Assembly (NCBI GenBank): GCA_902805995.1
Contig: CADCUU010000253.1
Location: 1-14,140, forward strand
Direction: 5' to 3'
From: an uncultured Rubellimicrobium sp.
GTDB lineage: Bacteria; Pseudomonadota; Alphaproteobacteria; Rhodobacterales; Rhodobacteraceae
DNA length: 14,140 bases
Notes under the pieces: model-generated
Seen by the model: the letters and a program-made list of their open reading frames with translations, nothing else
What the model was told of the DNA's origin: nothing
The model's database searches: none
Made by a program: the position numbers and the translations under genes
Part shown: positions 7,004 through 14,140 of the stretch, piece after piece
Position numbering within the stretch: position 1 is the stretch's first letter
How the letters are laid out: each line of letters starts with the position of its first letter

Positions 7004-7220
7004 TCACGAGCCGCCAGATCAGCGCCACCATGCCCCCGATCATGAGGAGCCCCAGGAGGAAGGCGACGGCCAGCATTCGGGCCAGGGCACGGTCGTCCTC
7101 CGGCTCCCGCGGGGCGGGGTTCAGTGTCGCATCGAAATCCGTCAGGGGCTGCAACAGGGCATTGCGGCCGACCCCCTCGTTTCGTTCCGCTTCGCCGCGG
7201 CCGGACCGGCTGTCGGACAT
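6999..7220 (-). CDS. Small single-pass membrane protein, unknown function
   Basis: The 73-residue product has a hydrophilic N-terminal half (1-46, rich in Arg, Glu and Pro) and one hydrophobic segment (about 47-71, LARMLAVAFLLGLLMIGGMV onward), ending two residues later. It has no cleavable signal and is likely a tail-anchored or single-pass inner membrane protein with the N-terminal half in the cytoplasm. I do not recognise a family. The ATG at 7220-7218 is the only ATG before the hydrophobic part that gives a coherent reading. The nearest strong ribosome-binding sequence, AGGAGG (7242-7237), is about 17 bases upstream, further than usual. The gene opens a leftward run with yfcG and pilZ and is divergent from metZ. 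Confidence 0.68.
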   Translation of the reverse strand: MSDSRSGRGEAERNEGVGRNALLQPLTDFDATLNPAPREPEDDRALARMLAVAFLLGLLMIGGMVALIWRLVT

Positions 7221-7309
7221 TCGTGCTTTCCCGGGGCCTCCTGCTATCGCAAGGGAAAGCGTAACACGGATCGCTGCCTATTCCCTAATCCGTTGTTCTG
7301 GCCTTTGCC

Positions 7310-7336
7310 TTGACCAAGGGGCGGCCCGGGTCTAAT
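7310..7336 (+). promoter_or_regulatory. Candidate promoter of metZ
   Basis: TTGACC (7310-7315) resembles a housekeeping -35 box, and TCTAAT (7331-7336) is a possible -10 box at a 15-bp spacing. Shifting the -10 to CTAATC gives 16 bp. Transcription would start about at 7343, directly at the 5' edge of the SAM-II aptamer, which supports the call. The spacing is slightly short. Confidence 0.5.
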
Positions 7337-7342
7337 CCGCCG

Positions 7343-7401
7343 GTGTGGCGATTTGGGCGACCCTGATTGCGGGCCACGTTAAACAAGCCGCTAAAGTGGG
7401 G
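7343..7401 (+). ncRNA. SAM-II riboswitch aptamer (SAM_alpha)
   Basis: The leader of metZ has the order and conserved blocks of the alphaproteobacterial SAM-II aptamer. P1 is a perfect 5-bp stem, GTGGC (7345-7349) with GCCAC (7373-7377). Within its loop are GATTTG (7350-7355) and GATTGC (7365-7370). After P1 come GTTAAA (7378-7383) and GCTAAAG (7390-7396), then a G run (7398-7401). CCC in the loop (7361-7363) can pair with that G run, giving the H-type pseudoknot of this class. SAM-II RNAs bind S-adenosylmethionine and lower expression of methionine genes, which fits the metZ gene immediately downstream. Pattern recalled from the class; not scored with a covariance model. Confidence 0.9.
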
Positions 7402-7406
7402 AGGTT

Positions 7407-7439
7407 TCCCGCTTTCGCGCGACATGACGAGGAGCGGGA
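7407..7439 (+). promoter_or_regulatory. Hairpin that can hide the metZ ribosome binding site
   Basis: TCCCGCTTT (7407-7415) can pair with GGAGCGGGA (7431-7439), giving seven Watson-Crick pairs plus two G-U pairs around a 15-base loop. The right arm includes most of the AGGAG ribosome binding site (7430-7434), so folding would block translation start. The left arm's TCCC can instead pair with GGGA (7399-7402), part of the aptamer's pseudoknot G run, so the two structures compete. The role as a SAM-II expression platform is inference. Confidence 0.6.
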
Positions 7440-7441
7440 CC

Positions 7442-8650
7442 ATGACCGACTGGAAGAAGCGCACCAAGGCCGTCCATGCAGGCACCCGCCGCAGCCAGTA
7501 CGGCGAGGTGAGCGAGGCCATCTTCCTCACCCAGGGCTTCGTCTACGAGAGCGCCGAGGCCGCCGAGGCGCGGTTCGTAGAATGCGGCCCGGACGAGTTC
7601 ATCTACGCCCGCTACGGCAACCCCACCACCTCCATGTTCGAGCAGCGCATGGCGGAGCTCGAGGGCGCGGAGGACGGATTCGCGACGGCGTCGGGCATGG
7701 CCGCCGTGTCGGGCGCGCTGACCGCGATGCTGCGGGCGGGCGACCATGTCGTGTCGTCGCGCGCGCTGTTCGGCTCCTGCCTCTACATCCTCGAAGATGT
7801 GCTCCGCCGCTACGGCGTCGAGGTGACCTTCGTCGACGGCACGGACCTCGACCAGTGGCGCGCCGCCGTGCGCCCGGGCACCAAGGCCGTCTTTTTCGAG
7901 ACCGTGTCGAACCCCACGCTGGAGGTCATCGACATCAAGGCCGTGGCCGAGATCGCGCATGCGCAAGGCGCGCTCGTGGTCGCCGACAACGTCTTCGCGA
8001 CGCCCGTCTTCTCCCGCGCCGTCGAGCTCGGGGCCGATGTCGTCGTCTATTCCACGACGAAGCACGTGGACGGGCAGGGTCGGGCCCTGGGCGGCATCGT
8101 GCTCGGCACCAGGCAGTTCGTGCGCAAGGTGCTGGAGCCCTACATGAAGCATACGGGCGGCGCGATGTCGCCCTTCACCTCCTGGATGATGCTCAAGGGG
8201 TTGGAGACGATGGACCTCCGCGTCCGCGCCCAGGCCGCGACGGCGCTGGCGCTGGCGCAGGCGCTGGAAGGGCACCCGGCGCTGGGCCGCGTGATCTATC
8301 CCGGCCTCGCCTCCCATCCCCAGCATTCGGTCGCCATGGAACAGACCGGATCGGGCGGCACGGTGCTGAGCTTCGATGTCGGTTCACGCGAGGCGGCGTT
8401 CCGCTTCCTCAACGCGCTCCAGATCGCGGTGATCTCCAACAACCTGGGCGACGCCAAGTCGATCGCGACGCACCCGGCCTCGACCACGCACCAGCGGCTG
8501 CCGCAGGCGCAGAAGGACCTCCTCGGCATCACGCCGGGTCTGGTCCGCTTCTCCTGCGGGATCGAGGACACCGAGGATCTCCTCGCCGACATCCTGGGGG
8601 CGCTTGAGGCCGCTCAGGGGTCGCAAGCGGCCCGCGACGCCGCCGAGTAG
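7442..8650 (+). CDS. metZ: O-succinylhomoserine sulfhydrylase MetZ
   Basis: MetZ is a PLP enzyme that makes homocysteine directly from O-succinylhomoserine and sulfide, a route to methionine that bypasses cystathionine. The 402-residue product has the Cys/Met-metabolism PLP fold. YARYGNPTT (55-63) includes the Tyr and Arg that reach the partner subunit's PLP phosphate, FETVSNPT (152-159) and VADNVFATP (180-188) hold the ring-binding Asp182, and VVYSTTKHVDGQGR (201-214) carries the PLP Lys207. SPFTSWMMLKGLETMDLR and IATHPASTTHQRL are family typical. MetZ is preferred over MetB or MetC by overall resemblance to known MetZ, but these are close relatives. The ATG at 7442 has AGGAG seven bases upstream; an in-frame ATG at 7424 lacks a ribosome binding site and falls within the leader hairpin. 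Regulation by the SAM-II riboswitch upstream is expected. Confidence 0.94.
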   Translation: MTDWKKRTKAVHAGTRRSQYGEVSEAIFLTQGFVYESAEAAEARFVECGPDEFIYARYGNPTTSMFEQRMAELEGAEDGFATASGMAAVSGALTAMLRAGDHVVSSRALFGSCLYILEDVLRRYGVEVTFVDGTDLDQWRAAVRPGTKAVFFETVSNPTLEVIDIKAVAEIAHAQGALVVADNVFATPVFSRAVELGADVVVYSTTKHVDGQGRALGGIVLGTRQFVRKVLEPYMKHTGGAMSPFTSWMMLKGLETMDLRVRAQAATALALAQALEGHPALGRVIYPGLASHPQHSVAMEQTGSGGTVLSFDVGSREAAFRFLNALQIAVISNNLGDAKSIATHPASTTHQRLPQAQKDLLGITPGLVRFSCGIEDTEDLLADILGALEAAQGSQAARDAAE

Positions 8651-8675
8651 GCGAGTATCGTTGCGCTGATGTCAT

Positions 8676-8698
8676 GCGGCCCCCATATACGGGGCCGC
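8676..8698 (+). other. Perfect 8-bp hairpin between metZ and folE2
   Basis: GCGGCCCC (8676-8683) is an exact inverted match to GGGGCCGC (8691-8698), separated by the seven-base loop CATATAC. It sits 25 bp after the metZ stop and 22 bp before the folE2 start. No T run follows, so it is not a standard intrinsic terminator. It could be an mRNA-stabilising 3' structure, a weak attenuator, or a DNA site. Confidence 0.55.
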
Positions 8699-8720
8699 GT
8701 GTGACGCAGGGGAAGCACCC

Positions 8721-9824
<1,104 letters not shown>

Positions 9825-10047
9825 GGCAGGCCTCAGGGCGCCGTTCGGACGTTGGTCGGGAAGGCATCGGCCCAACTTACGAACCTTCTGCCGCCGAGGT
9901 GAACATTGCGACCCAGTCGACACGGGCCGCCCGGGCGGCTTCCTGCCCCCGAAGGTTGGGCGCCAGCGCCATGTAGAGCGTGCTGGGGCGCGGATCCCGT
10001 GTCAGCCAAACAGCGAGGCAGAGGGTCCACCCCGCCCCGTCCGTGCC
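9825..10047. other. Convergent gap between folE2 and the protease-like gene, with a coding-like open stretch
   Basis: The 223 bp hold no confident gene. On the minus strand, in frame with and directly after the stop of the protease-like gene, 56 sense codons stay open (10047-9880) until TAA at 9879-9877. They have G/C-rich third positions and a protein-like composition (for example RDPRPSTLYMALAPNLRGQE). The only in-frame ATG that could start it (9972) would leave 31 residues. There is also a 14-bp perfect palindrome, GCCGCCCGGGCGGC (9926-9939), without a T run. I see no clear terminator for either flanking gene. Confidence 0.4.
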
Positions 10048-11763
10048 TCACCAGCAGCTCACCAGCACGGCCATCGCGGCCCCGCTGCGGGTCAGCTTCT
10101 CGGCCCCTAGGACGCCTGTCGCTGTGCTCGTGGTGTGCTGCACGCCAGCCTGCGCCAGCACGCCCTGGATCGTCTCCACGTCCAGCGCGTAGCTCACCTC
10201 GGCGGGCAGCACCTGCGCGCCACCCTCGCGGGGGAGGAGCATCCCGATGACCGCGCCGGATTCGTCCAGCACCGCGCCCCCGGCATCGCCCGCCTGCGCG
10301 GACAGGTCCAGGCGGCGGACCTGCTCCTCGCCGTTCAGGCCCCGCACGTCGGCCAGCGTCCCGAAGGTCAGTGCAGGGCGGGCCAGCGCGCCGCCATAGG
10401 GAAAGCCCGCGACGGCGACCTCGGACCCGATGCGCGGCGCGGTGGCGCGAAAGCCCGCGACCGCCCGGGGCGCCAGCGCCGCCTGCGGCTGGAGCACGGC
10501 GAGGTTCATCCCCTCGTCCGTGCTCACGACCCGCGCGGCGGTGGTTTCGTCCAGCGTGACCTCCGAACACTCCGCGACGGCGTCGGCGGTAGTCACGACG
10601 GTTCCCTGCGCGTCCACGAAGAAGCCCGAGGCCGTGCCCCGCGGCTGGCGCACCTGAAGGCCGGAAACGAGGTCCACGGCCTGATCCTCCCCCGGATCGG
10701 CGGGGTCGAGGACGCCGGGCAGCCGCCGGAAGCTCGCCCGCATCGTCTCGGCAAGGCGCGACCGGCGATCCTCGTCGCCCGCGGGCCAGACCAGGGTGAA
10801 GCCCTTGATCTGCCCTTCGACCAGCCAGGCATAAGTCGTCGAATGGATGGACCCGTCCTGCCCCTCGATCACGAAGGCGTCCTCCGTCCGCTCGCGCGGG
10901 CCCTCGGGCGGCACGATCTCGAGCGTCTGCATGATCTCGTAAAGGCCGTACAGCCGGCTCTGGTCGCCCGGCTGCGAGATCAGGAGCACCTGCGCAGGCC
11001 CCCCGTCCAGCGAATCGAGGCGCACGAAGGGCGGCTCGTAGACCGGCGGCGCGAGGAGAGCCGTGGGCAGCGAGATCTCGATCCCCGCCGTCTCGTCGCG
11101 CACAGTCTCCATGCCGAGGTCATCGAGAATCGCGTTGTAGGCGCCCACGAGCTCCGCCCGCTGGCGCGCGGTCAGGACGCCCGTCGGCTCGTAGCCCTGC
11201 TGCGACTGCCACGCCGACATGGAGGCGCGCGTGCCGGGCCCGAAGGCGCCGTCGATGCCGCCCTCGTAGACGCCGGACCATTGCAGCGCGACCTGGAGCA
11301 GTTCCTTCTCGGGCTGGCTCAGCGCGGCCTCGCTGGCCTGCGCCTCGGCATAGGTCTCATCGGGGATGGAGGGGTCGATCGGGGCGGGCTGCTCCGCCGT
11401 CGCCACCTCGGCCGGGGCCTCGGGCTGCACGCCGGCCGAGGTCGCGGGCCAGAACTGCTGCTGGAACTGTTCCCCGTCCGCGATCACCGCGTCGTCGGGA
11501 ATCACGCCCTCGGCCAGGAGGTTCGACATGACCGCCTGGGCCTCTTCGGGCGAATAGGGGCCCAGCGCCACGCCATACCAGCCGGAGCCCAGGTAATAGC
11601 CCGCCACGTCGGGAAGCTGCTGGGAATAGCCCTCGGCCGAAAGCTGCGCGCGGGGGAGCGTCGGCAGCATCTCCACCTGGATCCAGACCTGGCCGTCCTG
11701 GGCCAAGGCAGCCGTCGCCATCGCCGCCCAGAGCGCAAGCCCCGCCACCGTCCGTCTCAACAT
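10048..11763 (-). CDS. Secreted peptidoglycan-binding, trypsin-fold protein lacking the catalytic triad (probable pseudoprotease)
   Basis: The 571-residue product has a signal peptide (1-21, ending TAALA) and a SPOR-like segment (about 25-100, WIQVEMLP and YYLGSGWYGVALGPYSPEEA). An alanine/proline/glutamate linker follows, then a peptidoglycan-binding type 1 domain (about 148-208, LQVALQWSGVYEGGIDGAFG and GTRASMSAWQSQQGY). A middle region of unknown fold (225-350) leads to a trypsin-like C-terminal domain (about 372-545). In the last, the blocks that normally carry His, Asp and Ser read VVTTADAVAEC (Asp394 at the His position), GMNLAVL (Asn420 at the Asp position) and AGDAGGAV (Ala494 at the Ser position). 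The fold seems kept but proteolysis is unlikely. The ATG at 11763-11761 has GGGAG eight bases upstream. It likely acts in the periplasm at the cell wall. It diverges from glyQ. Confidence 0.88.
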   Translation of the reverse strand: MLRRTVAGLALWAAMATAALAQDGQVWIQVEMLPTLPRAQLSAEGYSQQLPDVAGYYLGSGWYGVALGPYSPEEAQAVMSNLLAEGVIPDDAVIADGEQFQQQFWPATSAGVQPEAPAEVATAEQPAPIDPSIPDETYAEAQASEAALSQPEKELLQVALQWSGVYEGGIDGAFGPGTRASMSAWQSQQGYEPTGVLTARQRAELVGAYNAILDDLGMETVRDETAGIEISLPTALLAPPVYEPPFVRLDSLDGGPAQVLLISQPGDQSRLYGLYEIMQTLEIVPPEGPRERTEDAFVIEGQDGSIHSTTYAWLVEGQIKGFTLVWPAGDEDRRSRLAETMRASFRRLPGVLDPADPGEDQAVDLVSGLQVRQPRGTASGFFVDAQGTVVTTADAVAECSEVTLDETTAARVVSTDEGMNLAVLQPQAALAPRAVAGFRATAPRIGSEVAVAGFPYGGALARPALTFGTLADVRGLNGEEQVRRLDLSAQAGDAGGAVLDESGAVIGMLLPREGGAQVLPAEVSYALDVETIQGVLAQAGVQHTTSTATGVLGAEKLTRSGAAMAVLVSCW

Positions 11764-11924
11764 GCGTCACACTCCCGCCTTGATCGGGCGCGGTTCTGCC
11801 CCGACAGCGCGTCAGGCGCAGCACAATTCGGCGTGTCCTGGCACACCGGCGCGCCGACCGTGGCCCCCTTGCCCCGCTCTGGCCCCCCGACTAGGAGGGG
11901 GGCAACCGATCCGGGGTGCTTGTT

Positions 11925-12883
<959 letters not shown>

Positions 12884-12887
<4 letters not shown>

Positions 12888-13411
12888 ACTCCGCCCGGCT
12901 CGCCCTGATCGGCATTCTCGGCACCGCCGCCGTGGCGGGGGTCGGCATGTATTACCTCCAGGTCTACGCCTACTACGAGGAGCTGACGCCCGAGCAGGTT
13001 GGCCCCATCCTCCTCGCCACCCCCACAGGCGCTGAAACCCTGGCCGTGTCGGACCTCCGCGCCATCGACAGCGACTCCTCCCCCATCCGCTTCCGCGCCT
13101 GCTTCACCACCGAGGAGCCGCTGGACGCCCTCACGGCCCGCGCGACCCCCTACGAGGGCGCGGCCCCCCGCATCGCCCCCGACTGGTTCGACTGCTTCGA
13201 CGCCGAGGCGATCGGCGAAGCGCTGGAGGCGGGAGAGGCGCAGGCCTTCCTGTCCGTCCCCGACCTGCGCTACGGCATCGACCGCGTGATCGCCGTCCTC
13301 CCCGACGGCCGCGGCTTTGCCTGGCACGAGATCAACGCCTGCGGCGAGGTCGTCTTCGACGGCGACCCCCCGCCCGAAGGCTGCCCCCCACTTCCCGAAG
13401 GTGCCGAATAG
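12884..13411 (+). CDS. Membrane-anchored small protein between glyQ and glyS, DUF6446-like
   Basis: The 175-residue product has one N-terminal hydrophobic segment (5-24, [20 protein letters not shown]) that looks like an uncleaved anchor, followed by an acidic soluble domain, so it is probably bound to the inner membrane and faces the periplasm. The soluble part has four cysteines (73, 104, 153, 167) that could pair, and blocks [30 protein letters not shown] sequence and [14 protein letters not shown] recall an uncharacterised family (DUF6446) in this position in Rhodobacteraceae; treat the name as a recollection. The start is GTG at 12884-12886, overlapping the glyQ stop as GTGA, which fits translational coupling and keeps the full anchor. 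It ends with TAG directly against the glyS ATG. A role in tRNA charging is not implied by the sequence. Confidence 0.85.
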
Positions 13412-14140
13412 ATGCCCGACCTGTTGATCGAGCTCCTGTCCGAGGAAATCCCCGCCCGCATGCAGGGCCGCGCCGCCGAGGACCTCCGCCGCCTGATGAC
13501 GGACGGCCTCGTGGAGGCCGGGCTCACCTACGCCCACGCCGCGAGCTTCGCGACGCCCCGCCGCCTCGCGCTCACCGTCGAGGATCTGAGCCCCCGCTCC
13601 CGCCCCGTGCGGGAGGAGCGCAAGGGCCCCTCCGCCACAGCGCCCGAGGCCGCGATCCAGGGCTTCCTCCGCTCCACCGGCCTTTCCCTCGACCAGCTTG
13701 AGCGTCGGCAGGACAAGAAGGGCGAAACCCTCTACGCCGTCATCGAGAAGCCTGGCCGCGATGCCGCAGAGATCGTGGCCGAGGTGCTCGGGCGAACCAT
13801 CCGCGACTTCCCCTGGCCCAAGTCGATGCGCTGGGGCTCCGGCTCCCTCCGCTGGGTCCGCCCGCTGCAATCCATCCTCTGCCTCCTGGTGACAGAGGAG
13901 GGCGCAGAGGTCGTCCCGTTCGAGATCGAAGGCCTGACCGCCGCCAACACCACTCGCGGCCACCGCTTCCACGCGCCCCAGGCCTTTGCCGTCACCTCCT
14001 TCGAGGACTACGAGCAGAAGCTGAAGCGCGCCCATGTCGTCCTGCGCCCCGAGGAGCGGCGCGAGCGCATCCGCCACGATGCCGCCACCCTCGCCTTCGC
14101 GCGGGGCCTCGAGGTGGTCGAGGACGAGGGCCTCCTCGCG
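13412..14140 (+). CDS. glyS: Glycyl-tRNA synthetase beta subunit, N-terminal part only
   Basis: GlyS is the beta subunit that binds tRNA-Gly in the alpha2beta2 enzyme and is required for charging. The visible 243 codons begin [20 protein letters not shown], the typical GlyS opening, followed by [53 protein letters not shown] and [10 protein letters not shown], all family markers. The frame runs open to the right edge, so more than half of the gene (usually near 700 codons) lies outside. The ATG at 13412 abuts the TAG of the preceding gene with no gap, and GAAGGTG about ten bases upstream is the likely ribosome binding site. The three genes form one operon by spacing. Confidence 0.97.
   Translation, partial: MPDLLIELLSEEIPARMQGRAAEDLRRLMTDGLVEAGLTYAHAASFATPRRLALTVEDLSPRSRPVREERKGPSATAPEAAIQGFLRSTGLSLDQLERRQDKKGETLYAVIEKPGRDAAEIVAEVLGRTIRDFPWPKSMRWGSGSLRWVRPLQSILCLLVTEEGAEVVPFEIEGLTAANTTRGHRFHAPQAFAVTSFEDYEQKLKRAHVVLRPEERRERIRHDAATLAFARGLEVVEDEGLLA

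Noticed and set aside
7424..7441. Alternative metZ start at ATG 7424
   Set aside because: It has no ribosome binding site at the right distance and lies in the loop of the leader hairpin; 7442 has AGGAG at seven bases.
9926..9939. 14-bp perfect palindrome GCCGCCCGGGCGGC as a terminator or operator
   Set aside because: As RNA it leaves only a five-pair stem and has no T run, and such GC palindromes arise easily at this base composition.
11831..11856. Short inverted repeats (GTGT...ACAC and CGGCGCGCCG) in the gap before glyQ as a T-box or attenuator
   Set aside because: The arms are four to five bases, there is no tRNA-binding motif, and T-boxes are not expected in this group.

Overview
The window reads as ordinary chromosome from a high-G+C alphaproteobacterium, most likely of the Rhodobacteraceae. 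This rests on codon use dominated by G/C third positions, a recognisable SAM-II riboswitch ahead of metZ, ftsY near yciB, and split glycyl-tRNA synthetase genes with a small membrane-anchored gene between them. The placement is inferred from gene content and was not checked against a database. I see no tRNA, rRNA, insertion sequence, phage gene or CRISPR array. The genes are densely packed, mostly core housekeeping, and cut at both edges (purD on the left, glyS on the right).

Left part (1-5771): purD (purine synthesis) diverges from xseA (exonuclease VII large subunit). Converging on xseA are two tandem paralogous genes for small exported proteins, the second starting at a TTG inside the first one's stop. 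ftsY (signal recognition particle receptor) diverges from this pair. A short MgtC/SapB-type membrane protein lies on the opposite strand between ftsY and yciB (inner-membrane septation/envelope protein), and a terminator-like hairpin sits between the two divergent genes.

Middle part (5779-9824): a leftward run of three genes encodes a single-helix membrane protein, a YfcG-like glutathione transferase/disulfide reductase, and a short PilZ protein with a degenerate first motif. Divergent from it is metZ (homocysteine synthesis), whose leader holds a promoter, a SAM-II aptamer and a helix that can hide the ribosome binding site. folE2 (GTP cyclohydrolase IB, first step of folate synthesis) follows on the same strand after a GC-rich hairpin.

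Right part (9825-14140): a leftward gene encodes a secreted SPOR-like/peptidoglycan-binding/trypsin-fold protein in which all three catalytic triad positions appear substituted, so it is probably a pseudoprotease. Diverging from it is the glyQ - membrane-anchored small protein - glyS operon, joined by a GTGA overlap and a directly abutting TAG/ATG.

The items most worth a second look are the metZ leader with its possible competing helices, the triad-less protease-like protein, and the tandem four-cysteine exported paralogs. I found no clear sign of an entirely new system.
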